Origin: DAOMFB01 sp963721385
GTDB taxonomy: Bacteria; Acidobacteriota; Thermoanaerobaculia; UBA5066
DNA: 64,000 nt
Assembly (NCBI GenBank): GCA_963721385.1
Contig: CAVRJB010000013.1
Coordinates: 496,001-560,000, forward strand
Direction: 5' to 3'
Shown here: positions 35,846-43,347 of the stretch, piece by piece
Numbering within the stretch: position 1 is the stretch's first letter
Layout: each line of letters begins with the position of its first letter
Made by a program: the position numbers and the translations under genes
Notes under the pieces: model-generated
What the model saw: only the letters and a program-made list of their open reading frames with translations
Database searches by the model: none
Told to the model about the DNA's origin: nothing

Positions 35846-35870
35846 GCGCCCGGGGCAACCCGGGCGCTTT
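35846..35870 (+). terminator. rho-independent terminator of the citrate synthase gene
   Basis: Nine-bp perfect stem GCGCCCGGG / CCCGGGCGC with a GCAA tetraloop, followed by TTTCGTTCT, 27 nt after the stop codon. Confidence 0.85.
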
Positions 35871-35923
35871 CGTTCTGGCGAGATGAGAACATTAAACTCA
35901 CTCATTTCAACATTTAGGAATTT

Positions 35924-35946
35924 ATCTTAGTGTCTTTTACTAAGAT
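35924..35946. promoter_or_regulatory. palindromic operator candidate upstream of lon
   Basis: Perfect palindrome ATCTTAGT-N7-ACTAAGAT in an AT-rich stretch, just upstream of the lon promoter. Half-site size and 7-nt spacing resemble the HAIR heat-shock operator (CTTGAGT-N7-ACTCAAG) without matching it exactly. Confidence 0.45.
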
Positions 35947-35952
35947 CAGGAC

Positions 35953-35981
35953 TTGAGCCACGAAACTGATTCGCCTATGCT
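35953..35981 (+). promoter_or_regulatory. lon promoter
   Basis: TTGAGC (35953-35958) and TATGCT (35976-35981) with a 17-nt spacer predict a start near 35988. The region also reads CTTGAGC-N14-CCTATGC, loosely like a sigma-32 site. The ATG at 35999 has GAGGTGG just upstream. Confidence 0.5.
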
Positions 35982-35998
35982 TACGTAGCTGAGGTGGT

Positions 35999-38410
35999 AT
36001 GTCTGAAACCCTGAGTCTCCCCGTCCTCCCGCTTCGCAACGCTGTCCTCTTTCCGGGTGTCAGCTTCCCGATCTCCGCCGGGCGCGCGGGAACGCTGCGC
36101 GCCATCGACGAGGCGATGAAGCACCCCGAGCATCTCGTCTTCGCCGTCGCGCAGCGCGAGGACCTCGAAAAAGTCTCTCCCGAGGGGCTCTACACGATCG
36201 GGACGATCGCCTCGATCGCCCAACTGCAGCGGGGGCTGGGCGGCGCCCGGCTGCTCCTGCAGGGGAAGAAGCGCGGCATTGCAATGCGGCTCTCCGAGCG
36301 GAACGACTCGCTGGAGGCCATCGTCGTCGAAGCGGCCGAAATGGAGCCTCTCGACGCCGACGCCCCCGTCTTCGTCGCCCTCCACAAGGAGGTCCGTGAG
36401 CGGTCGGCGGAGCTGGGCCGGAAGCTCGGTCTGCCGGACGAAGCCGTGGACCAGATCCTGGAGGAGGTGGCCGAGCCCGGCCGCCTCGCCGACCTCGTGG
36501 CCGGCTACATCGACATTCCGCCGGCCGACCGGCAGCACATCCTCGAGACGCTCTCGGTCGAGGAGCGGCTCCGCCGCGTCCTCGTCCACGTCCAGCGCCA
36601 GGTCAGCGTTCTCTCGGTTCAGGAGGACATCAAGTCGAAGGTCCAGGCCGAGATCGGGGACCGCCAGCGGGAGATGTTCCTCCGCGAGCAGTTGAAGGCC
36701 ATCCAGAAGGAGCTGGGCGAGGGCGAAGGCAAGGACGCCGAGGACCTGAAAGAGCTGAAAGCGAAGCTCGACGAGCTCCCGCTGCCCGAGGAAGCGCGCA
36801 AGGAAGTCGACCGCGAGTGGGGCCGCCTGTCGCGCCTCGGACGCGAGTCGATGGAATCGCAGGTCATCCGGACGTACCTCGAGACGATCGCCGAGCTCCC
36901 GTGGGGAGCCCGAAGCGAAGACCACCTCGACGTGACGAAGGCCGCGCAGATCCTCGACGAGGATCACTACGCCCTCAGGGACGTGAAGGACCGGATCCTC
37001 GAGTTCCTGGCCGTCAGGCAGATGCTCGCGAAGGTCTCCGCGGACGGGAAGGCCGGCGGCAAGGGGAAGATTCTCCTTTTCGTCGGACCGCCCGGCGTCG
37101 GGAAGACCTCGATCGCCAAGTCCATCGCGCGCGCGATGGGCCGGAAGTACATTCGCGTCTCTCTCGGCGGCGCCCGCGACGAGGCCGACATCCGCGGCCA
37201 CCGGCGGACATACGTCGCCGCGATGCCCGGGCGGGTGATTCAGGGGATGCGCCAGGCCGGGACGAAGAACCCGGTCTTCCTCCTCGACGAGATCGACAAG
37301 CTGGGCGTTTCGTTCCAGGGCGACCCGGCTGCAGCGCTTCTCGAGGTGCTCGACCCGGCGCAGAACGACTCGTTCACGGATCACTACCTCGGCGTGCCGT
37401 TCGACCTCTCCGAGGTTCTCTTCATCGCAACGGCGAACCTCCTCCAGGGAATCCCGGCACCCCTCCTGGACCGGCTGGAGACGGTCGAGTTCTCGGGCTA
37501 CACCGAGAAGGAGAAGCTCGGCATCGCCCGGCAGTACCTCGTCCCCCGGCAGCTTCTCGAGAACGGCCTGTCGGCGGAGCAGCTCGGGATCGGCGACGGC
37601 GCCATTTCGGCCGTCGTCACCGGTTACACGCGCGAGTCCGGCGTCCGGCAGCTCGAGCGCGAGCTCGGGCGCCTCGCCCGGAAGGTCACCCGGAAGATCG
37701 CGGCCGGCGAGACCGACCGCGTGACGCTGGACGCCGCGGACGTCGCTCCCCTGCTCGGCCGGCCGAAGGTCCACCCCGAGAAGGCCGAGAAGGAGGACCG
37801 CGTCGGCATCTCGACCGGGATGTACTACACGCCGGCGGGCGGCGACATCATGTTCGTCGAGGCGACCCTCATGAAGGGGAAGGGCGAGGTCCTCCTGACG
37901 GGCCAGCTGGGCGACGTCATGAAGGAGTCGGCTCGCGCGGCCTGGAGCTACGCCCGCTCCCACGCGGCCGCGCTCGGCATCCTCGACGACACGCTCGACC
38001 GCGACCTGCACGTTCACGTTCCGGCCGGCGCGATCCCGAAGGACGGCCCGTCCGCCGGCATCGCGATGGCGACGGCGATCGTCTCCGCGCTCTCGAAGCG
38101 CCCGGCGCGCCACGACCTCGCCATGACCGGCGAGATCACGATCTCCGGCCGGGTCCTCCCGATCGGGGGCCTCAAGGAGAAGATCCTCGGCGCCGTCCGC
38201 GCCGGCATCTCGACGTTCGTCCTGCCGAAGGCGAACGAACCCGATCTCGACGACCTGCCGGCGGACGTGCGCGAAGCGGTGGAGGTCCACTCCGTCGAGA
38301 CGCTCGAGCAGGCGCTGGCCCTGACGCTGCGCGGCGCTTCGCTGAGGGACGGCCGCCTCCGGCTGCCGGCCGGAAGCTCCGGCGAGTCGGCCGGTGACGT
38401 GAGCCACTGA
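35999..38410 (+). CDS. lon: ATP-dependent protease Lon (first copy)
   Basis: LonA-type AAA+ protease, 803 aa. The N-terminal substrate domain begins LSLPVLPLRNAVLFPGVSFP; Walker A is VGPPGVGKTS (about 361-370), Walker B VFLLDEIDKL, and the catalytic Ser is in PKDGPSAGIAMAT (about 684) with the Lys in GLKEKILGA. The AT-rich upstream region carries a promoter and a palindrome, which suggests regulated, possibly stress-induced, expression. A second full-length lon lies at 43.3 kb. Two Lon proteases also occur in myxobacteria, where they have separate roles. Confidence 0.96.
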   Translation: MSETLSLPVLPLRNAVLFPGVSFPISAGRAGTLRAIDEAMKHPEHLVFAVAQREDLEKVSPEGLYTIGTIASIAQLQRGLGGARLLLQGKKRGIAMRLSERNDSLEAIVVEAAEMEPLDADAPVFVALHKEVRERSAELGRKLGLPDEAVDQILEEVAEPGRLADLVAGYIDIPPADRQHILETLSVEERLRRVLVHVQRQVSVLSVQEDIKSKVQAEIGDRQREMFLREQLKAIQKELGEGEGKDAEDLKELKAKLDELPLPEEARKEVDREWGRLSRLGRESMESQVIRTYLETIAELPWGARSEDHLDVTKAAQILDEDHYALRDVKDRILEFLAVRQMLAKVSADGKAGGKGKILLFVGPPGVGKTSIAKSIARAMGRKYIRVSLGGARDEADIRGHRRTYVAAMPGRVIQGMRQAGTKNPVFLLDEIDKLGVSFQGDPAAALLEVLDPAQNDSFTDHYLGVPFDLSEVLFIATANLLQGIPAPLLDRLETVEFSGYTEKEKLGIARQYLVPRQLLENGLSAEQLGIGDGAISAVVTGYTRESGVRQLERELGRLARKVTRKIAAGETDRVTLDAADVAPLLGRPKVHPEKAEKEDRVGISTGMYYTPAGGDIMFVEATLMKGKGEVLLTGQLGDVMKESARAAWSYARSHAAALGILDDTLDRDLHVHVPAGAIPKDGPSAGIAMATAIVSALSKRPARHDLAMTGEITISGRVLPIGGLKEKILGAVRAGISTFVLPKANEPDLDDLPADVREAVEVHSVETLEQALALTLRGASLRDGRLRLPAGSSGESAGDVSH

Positions 38411-38443
38411 CGGCGCACCGAAATTCCTTATGATCGGGGAGAC

Positions 38444-38767
38444 ATGTCGGCCTACCGGTTCCCGCGAAAGAGGGGGCGCTTCCTGATCGAGTTCCCCGAC
38501 GCAGACGGGCTGCGCACGACCGCGTTCACGCGAGACGTCTCGCTGTCGGGCTTCTTCGTCGCCTGCGAGAGGAGCCCGCAGATCGGAAGCCCTCTCGTCG
38601 TGAAGCTCCACGGCCCGCGCGGCAGGGTCCTCGAGCTCTCGGGCACCGTCGTCCGCGTCGGCCGCTCCTCGGTGGCGCTGCACACGTCCGTCGCCACGGG
38701 GTTCGCCTTCGCCATCCGGGGCCTCAACAACGAGTGGATGGCGCTGGTCGACTCTCTCGCGGGCTGA
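38444..38767 (+). CDS. PilZ domain protein
   Basis: 107 aa, essentially one PilZ domain. The RxxxR part is RFPRKRGRF (residues 5-13) and the D/NxSxxG part is DVSLSGFFV; the rest is beta-barrel-like (PLVVKLHGPRGRVLELSGTV). Both halves of the cyclic-di-GMP site are present, so nucleotide binding is expected. TATGAT lies 9 nt before the ATG. The output pathway is not indicated by neighbours. Confidence 0.85.
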   Translation: MSAYRFPRKRGRFLIEFPDADGLRTTAFTRDVSLSGFFVACERSPQIGSPLVVKLHGPRGRVLELSGTVVRVGRSSVALHTSVATGFAFAIRGLNNEWMALVDSLAG

Positions 38768-38782
38768 GCGGGTCTCGGCGGC

Positions 38783-39358
38783 TCACCGCGCCGAGAAGAG
38801 GCGCATCGAACCCCGGGCCCGCCGCGTCTCGGCGTCGATCGCAAAGCGGGCCTCCCGGACGGCCGTCTCGGTCTCGCGGTTCGGGTGGCAGCCCCCCGTC
38901 AACCAGGTCCAGGCCGGCTGGGAAAGGTCCTGCAGGCGCGCCGCGAGCCCGGTGGCGCGGACGTGCTCCAGCATTCGGAGCTCGCCCCCGGGCGCGAGGA
39001 CGCGTCGCACCTCGGCGAGCCCCCGCCGCGGCTCACCGACCGAGCAGAAGACGAGCGCGCTGACCACGGTCCCGAAGAGACCTCCGCAGAACGGCAGCGC
39101 TTCGGCCCGGGCGCAGACGAGCGGAACGCCGTGCCCGCGGTGCCGCGCCGTCCGCAGGGAGTCGAAGCACGGGTCGAGCCCGATGGCTCGCGCGCCCGTC
39201 GGCAGAAGCGGCAGGTTCCGTCCGGTGCCGCAGCCGAGGTCGAGCGTCCGGCCGCGGGCGCCCGAGGCGAGCTCGTGGCGCCAGGCCGAGAGGCCGAAGC
39301 GCTCGAGCACCGACATTCCGGCGTCGTAGAGCCACGGGATCTGCTCGACTCCTCTCAC
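38783..39358 (-). CDS. class I SAM-dependent methyltransferase
   Basis: 191 aa. Motif I is TLDLGCGTGRNLPLLP, then GLDPCFDSL, ARAEALPFCGGLFGTV (the UbiE/phospholipid methyltransferase-like acidic-Pro-Phe region) and VRRVLAPGGELRMLEHVR. The GGCHPNRET segment resembles METTL7-like small methyltransferases that act on lipids or thiols; that assignment is tentative. GTG start at 39358, 34 nt after the WYL regulator stop on the same strand, probably co-transcribed with it. Confidence 0.8.
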   Translation of the reverse strand: MRGVEQIPWLYDAGMSVLERFGLSAWRHELASGARGRTLDLGCGTGRNLPLLPTGARAIGLDPCFDSLRTARHRGHGVPLVCARAEALPFCGGLFGTVVSALVFCSVGEPRRGLAEVRRVLAPGGELRMLEHVRATGLAARLQDLSQPAWTWLTGGCHPNRETETAVREARFAIDAETRRARGSMRLFSAR

Positions 39359-39392
39359 GCGCCGAGTGTCGCAGAGGTCGGGCTCGGGCCGC

Positions 39393-40361
39393 TCAGTACG
39401 CGGCCGCCATCGCGCCGATCTCGCCCTTGAGGTCCTCGACGAGCCTCGTCGGCGAAAGCGCGACGGCGTTCTTCCCGAAGGAGAGGACGAAGCGCCGCGC
39501 CTCCCAGAGTGAGCCGGCCGGCAGCTCCAGCTCGACCTCGCCCCCGGAGAGCGCCTTCAGCTTCTGGCCGGGATGCCAGCGGACCTCGGCCGCCCAGGCA
39601 GCGGCCTCCTTCGCGATCCGGACCCGGAACCGGAACGGCGCTGCTCCGACATAGATGCCGATCGACTCGCCGAAGTGCTTCGCCGGGTCGAAGTCCTTCG
39701 GAACGGCGAAGCGCTCGCGGGTGTTTGCCGCCTCGTGGATCCGGGCGAGGTAGAAGGTCTTCACCTGAAAGTCGTCGGGGTCGCGGGCCGCGAGGAGCCA
39801 GTCGACACCCGCGAGGACGAGGCTGTACGGCTCGACGCGGCGGCGGCGCTCCGGCTCGGAGAGCTTTCGGTAGGCGATGTCGAGCGCGGTCTTCTCGCGG
39901 AGGGCGGTCGCCACGGCCTCCCAAACGCGGGGGTCGACTGTCCGGAGCGGCTGCGGGTGGACCCAGAGCCTCTCGACGAGCGAGGAGGGGCGGACGCAGA
40001 TCTCGGGAGGCATGAACTCCGAGAGCCGATCGTAGACGGCACGCAGGTCCGCCGCCGCCGGCGTCCCCTCGTAGATCTGCAGGACTTTCATCGCGACGCC
40101 GATCGCGAAGAGGTCCTTCCCCTCCACCGGGAGCCACGGCAGCCGGTACGCCGGATCGGAATAGACGAACGACTGCTTCCGGCGGTCGAAGGCGACCGGG
40201 GCGTCGAACTCGTTCCGCAGCTGGTCGACGAACCGCTGCACCGTCTTCGTCGACGTCTCCCACTTCGCCGCGAGCGACGCGCACGTGACGGGTCGTCGCC
40301 GCCGCATGAGATCGTCGAACTCCAGCAGGCGCCGGAAGAACGGGCGGTCCTTGAAGGCCAT
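39393..40361 (-). CDS. WYL-domain transcriptional regulator
   Basis: 322 aa from ATG 40361, which has TAGACT 8 nt upstream. The N-terminal helix-turn-helix spans about residues 15-60 (CASLAAKWETSTKTVQRF). The WYL domain follows (LDIAYRKLSEPERRRRVEPY, LAARDPDDFQVKTFYLARI) and then a C-terminal extension with ELPAGSLWEARRFVLSFG. WYL regulators sense ligands, in some cases nucleic acids. An upstream in-frame ATG at 40415 would run into the divergent gene's promoter region. The adjacent methyltransferase may be its target or partner. Confidence 0.85.
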   Translation of the reverse strand: MAFKDRPFFRRLLEFDDLMRRRRPVTCASLAAKWETSTKTVQRFVDQLRNEFDAPVAFDRRKQSFVYSDPAYRLPWLPVEGKDLFAIGVAMKVLQIYEGTPAAADLRAVYDRLSEFMPPEICVRPSSLVERLWVHPQPLRTVDPRVWEAVATALREKTALDIAYRKLSEPERRRRVEPYSLVLAGVDWLLAARDPDDFQVKTFYLARIHEAANTRERFAVPKDFDPAKHFGESIGIYVGAAPFRFRVRIAKEAAAWAAEVRWHPGQKLKALSGGEVELELPAGSLWEARRFVLSFGKNAVALSPTRLVEDLKGEIGAMAAAY

Positions 40362-40426
40362 TTCCGAAGAGTCTAGGAGGGGCGGGGCGCCCTTCCGCAG
40401 GTGCAGATGCATCACCCGGACTCTCG

Positions 40427-40432
40427 TATCCT
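40427..40432 (+). promoter_or_regulatory. -10-like TATCCT, 6 nt before the alanyl-tRNA editing gene
   Basis: TATCCT ends 6 nt before the ATG at 40439. The sequence between is pyrimidine-rich and has no Shine-Dalgarno match. Confidence 0.45.
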
Positions 40433-40438
40433 CCTCAC

Positions 40439-41626
40439 ATGACGTCTTCGCCTTGTTTTGAGCGCGAACCGTACCGGACGACTCTGGACGCCGACGTCGT
40501 CAGCGCCGGCGAGGAGGGGGGGCGGCCGTTCGTCGTCCTCTCGGACACGATCCTCTACCCCGAGGGGGGCGGCCAGCCGGCCGACCGCGGAACGCTGAAC
40601 GGCGTTCCGGTCCTGGACGTCCAGATGCGGCAGGGGGAGATCCGCCATGCCCTCGCGGCGCCCGTTCCGCCCGGCCCCGCGGCGCTTCGCCTCGACTGGA
40701 GACGCCGGTTCGACCACATGCAGCAGCACACCGGCCAGCATCTCCTGACCGCCGTGGCGCAGGACCGTTTCGGCTGGGAGACCACCGCCTTTCACCTCGG
40801 AGGGAAGCTCTGCGACGTCGAGCTCTCGACCCCGAAGCTCGTGCCGAAGGACCTCGCGGCGCTCGAGGAGGCCGTCGCAGCCGAGATCCGGGCGGCGCGG
40901 CCCGTCCGGTTCCGGCGCGTTCTCCGCGAGGAGTTCGCGGCGCTGAATGTGCGGACGCGCGGGCTTCCGGAAGGACACGAAGGGGCGATCCGCCTCGTCG
41001 AGATCGAGGGCGTCGACCTCAACACCTGCGGCGGGACGCACGTCGCGTTCACCTCCGAGATCGAGGTCGTGAAGCTTCTCGGGACCGAAGCGCTCCGGGG
41101 CGGTTTGCGTCTCTTTTTCATCTGTGGGGGCCGGGTCCGCGCGCGGCTCGGCGCTCACGAGGAGCGAATCGCCGCGCTCCGCCAGGCGCTCGGCGCGCCG
41201 GAGGAGGGGATCGTCGCGGCCGCACTCGAGAAGCTCGAGAAGCTGAGGCAGGCCGAAAGAGAGCTTCGAGGGAGAGATGAACAGGAGGCCCGGGAGAGGG
41301 CCGTCGCCTATTCGGGCAAAGAGCCGCCGGTTGTCGGTGCCGCGTTCGCCGGGAAGTCCGCCGCTTTCCTGCATTCACTTTCGAAGGAATTCCTCAAGGC
41401 GGCGCCCGCGAAGGCCGGACTCTTTGCGGCCACGGACGGCTCCGAGGCGTTCTTCGTCCTTGCTGCCGGTGACGCTCTGACGCTTGACGTGCAGGCGGCC
41501 GGGCGCGAGGTGGCGGCGCTCCTCGGAGGGAAGGGAGGCGGCTCCGGTCGCCTCTTTCAGGGGAAGGCCGCCTCGATCGCCGGCTTCGATGCCGCCCTCG
41601 CACGGCTCCGCGAGCTCGCCGGCTGA
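40439..41626 (+). CDS. alanyl-tRNA editing protein (AlaX-like with DHHA1 domain)
   Basis: 395 aa, free-standing editing homologue of AlaRS that removes Ser or Gly from mischarged tRNA-Ala. The Zn-binding editing site is complete: HMQQHTGQHLL (HxxxH) and NTCGGTHVAFT (CxxxH). The N-terminal LYPEGGGQPADRG and the post-site SEIEVVKLLGTEALRGG match AlaX-L proteins. A coiled segment (about 250-300) leads into a DHHA1-like C-terminal domain ending in Gly-rich GGKGGGSGRLFQGKA. There is no aminoacylation domain. Confidence 0.92.
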   Translation: MTSSPCFEREPYRTTLDADVVSAGEEGGRPFVVLSDTILYPEGGGQPADRGTLNGVPVLDVQMRQGEIRHALAAPVPPGPAALRLDWRRRFDHMQQHTGQHLLTAVAQDRFGWETTAFHLGGKLCDVELSTPKLVPKDLAALEEAVAAEIRAARPVRFRRVLREEFAALNVRTRGLPEGHEGAIRLVEIEGVDLNTCGGTHVAFTSEIEVVKLLGTEALRGGLRLFFICGGRVRARLGAHEERIAALRQALGAPEEGIVAAALEKLEKLRQAERELRGRDEQEARERAVAYSGKEPPVVGAAFAGKSAAFLHSLSKEFLKAAPAKAGLFAATDGSEAFFVLAAGDALTLDVQAAGREVAALLGGKGGGSGRLFQGKAASIAGFDAALARLRELAG

Positions 41627-41629
41627 TCC

Positions 41630-42397
41630 CTACCGTGGAGCGCGGCCGAGCTTCCGGAGCGTCTCGCCGGGGTCGTTCGTCAGGACGGCGTCGCAGCCGA
41701 CGAGGCGGTAGTACCAGAGGAGCCGGTCGGGCGTCTCGTCGAGCGGCGCCACGAACATCCCGCGCCGGTGCGCCCGCCACGGATAGAACGGGTTGAGGAG
41801 CAGCACCGGCCAGAACGGGCCGGCCATCTCGGCCTCCCCTTCATTCGGAAGCGCCCCCTTGAGTGTCACGAAGCCTGCGCGGACCTCCGGCATCTCCCGC
41901 TTCATCGAGCGGCAGCGGGCGAACTCGAACGAGAGGACGGCCGTCCGGTCGGCGACGCCCGCGTCGCGCAATTCGGCCGCAAGCCGGCGGCAGACCTCCG
42001 GCTCGACGAAGCGGTCGGTCTTCAGCTCCAGAACGAGTCCGCGGTCCGCCGGGAGGATCGCGAGAAGCTCCCCGAGCGCCGGCACGGGCTCGGCCGCAAA
42101 TTCCGCCCGGCCGCACGAAACCGGATGCCGTTTCAGCTCGTCGAGGCTGACGTCGCAGACGGCGACGTGGACGCCGCCTGTCCTCTCGAGCGTCTCGTCG
42201 TGGACGCAGACGAAGACGCCGTCCCGCGTCAGGTGGAGGTCGGTCTCGATCAGGTCGGCCCCGTCCGCGAGCGCCCTCCGGAAGGCCGCAAGGGTGTTCT
42301 CCGGCGCCCGTGCGCTGTTTCCCCGGTGCGCCATGACCAGCGGTCGGGGGCGGGCCGCGAGAGGGGCCGGAACGGACGGAAGGGGCTTGTGGCTCAA
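41630..42397 (-). CDS. glycerophosphodiester phosphodiesterase
   Basis: 255 aa without a signal peptide, so probably cytoplasmic. The metal/substrate site is AHRGNSARAPENTLAAF, LIETDLHLTRDG and VCVHDETLERTGG; ELKTD and the C-terminal CDAVLTNDP complete the GDPD TIM-barrel. It hydrolyses glycerophosphodiesters to glycerol 3-phosphate. TTG start at 42397 with TAGGAT 9 nt upstream. Convergent with the alanyl-tRNA editing gene, divergent from nrdR. Confidence 0.92.
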   Translation of the reverse strand: MSHKPLPSVPAPLAARPRPLVMAHRGNSARAPENTLAAFRRALADGADLIETDLHLTRDGVFVCVHDETLERTGGVHVAVCDVSLDELKRHPVSCGRAEFAAEPVPALGELLAILPADRGLVLELKTDRFVEPEVCRRLAAELRDAGVADRTAVLSFEFARCRSMKREMPEVRAGFVTLKGALPNEGEAEMAGPFWPVLLLNPFYPWRAHRRGMFVAPLDETPDRLLWYYRLVGCDAVLTNDPGETLRKLGRAPR

Positions 42398-42431
42398 TCG
42401 TTTCCCATCCTAACCGCGAAGCGAAAACTGC

Positions 42432-42437
42432 TAGGCT
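42432..42437 (+). promoter_or_regulatory. -10-like TAGGCT, 6 nt before nrdR start
   Basis: TAGGCT ends 6 nt before the GTG of nrdR; no Shine-Dalgarno sequence. TANNNT-N6 set; would start the nrdR-hsp20-lon-thiL operon. Confidence 0.45.
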
Positions 42438-42443
42438 TCGGCG

Positions 42444-42917
42444 GTGCGATGCCCCTACTGCGCCGCGGCCGACGATCGCGTCGTCGATTCCCGGGAGAGC
42501 CGGGAAGGGGCGGTCACGAGGCGCCGCCGCGAGTGCAACGCCTGCGGGCGCCGCTTCACCTCGTACGAGACCGTCGAGGAGATTCCGGTCCTTGTCATCA
42601 AGCGGGACGGCCGGCGCGAGCCGTTCGACCGGAACAAACTCCTGCGCGGCCTGATGAAAGCCTGCGAGAAGCGGCCCGTCGAGACGCGCGCCCTCGAGCA
42701 GATCTGCGAGGAGATCGACTCGGCGCTCCACGCGCGCGAGCCGCGGGAGATGTCGACCGAGGAGATGGGGACGCGCGTGATGGAGCGCCTGAAAGACCTC
42801 GACCAGGTGGCGTACGTCCGGTTCGCGTCGGTCTACCGCCGGTTCGAAGACCTCGGCGACTTCGTGGACGAGCTGAAGACCCTCCTGGGGCGGCGCCCCG
42901 GAGTCCGGAGAAAGTGA
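42444..42917 (+). CDS. nrdR: transcriptional repressor NrdR
   Basis: Represses ribonucleotide reductase genes in response to dATP/ATP. 157 aa. Zinc ribbon: MRCPYC with VVDSRESREG and CNACGRRFTSYE; the ATP-cone follows from VLVIKRDGRREPFDRNKLL to VAYVRFASVYRRFEDL. All family hallmarks are present. GTG start at 42444. Seven nucleotides before hsp20. Confidence 0.96.
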   Translation: MRCPYCAAADDRVVDSRESREGAVTRRRRECNACGRRFTSYETVEEIPVLVIKRDGRREPFDRNKLLRGLMKACEKRPVETRALEQICEEIDSALHAREPREMSTEEMGTRVMERLKDLDQVAYVRFASVYRRFEDLGDFVDELKTLLGRRPGVRRK

Positions 42918-42924
42918 GAAGCCG

Positions 42925-43347
42925 ATGACGCCGCGCCGCCCGAGCTACCCCGCCGCGTTTCTCGTCGACGGAAAGGTGTCGATCCCGTCTCCCGACGAGC
43001 CCGACTTCACGCCGCCGGCCGTCGACGTCGTCGAGGATGCGGACGGCTGGCGCCTCGTCTTCGAGGTGCCGGGCGCCTCACCCGACTCCGTCACGGTCGA
43101 GGTGAAGGAGCGCGTGGTCGTCCTCCGCGGAGTCCGCCTTGCGACGGAGCGCGGGGCGGGCCGCTTCCTCCGCCTCGAGCGTGCCACGGGTCCCTTCGAG
43201 CGGGCGCTGGAGCTTCCGGAGGAGGCCGACGCCGAAGGCGCCCGCGCCTTCTTCCAGGACGGCCTCCTCGTCCTCTCCGTGCCGAAGCGCGCGTCGGCGA
43301 GGGGCCGCAACATCCCGATCCGCCGCGGCCCGGCGGAGACGCCTTGA
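42925..43347 (+). CDS. Hsp20/alpha-crystallin small heat-shock protein
   Basis: 140 aa holdase chaperone. The alpha-crystallin domain spans about residues 28-125: PAVDVVEDADGWRLVFEVPG, SVTVEVKERVVVLRG, GRFLRLERATGPFERALELP, ending in GLLVLSVPKR. The tail carries an IPI motif (RNIPIRRG), the usual I-x-I oligomerisation anchor. It overlaps the second lon by TTGA, so chaperone and protease are made together. Confidence 0.9.
   Translation: MTPRRPSYPAAFLVDGKVSIPSPDEPDFTPPAVDVVEDADGWRLVFEVPGASPDSVTVEVKERVVVLRGVRLATERGAGRFLRLERATGPFERALELPEEADAEGARAFFQDGLLVLSVPKRASARGRNIPIRRGPAETP

Noticed and set aside
35952..35981. lon promoter as a definite sigma-32 heat-shock promoter
   Set aside because: CTTGAGC/CCTATGC only loosely fits the consensus, while a sigma-70 pair with ideal 17-nt spacing explains the same bases.
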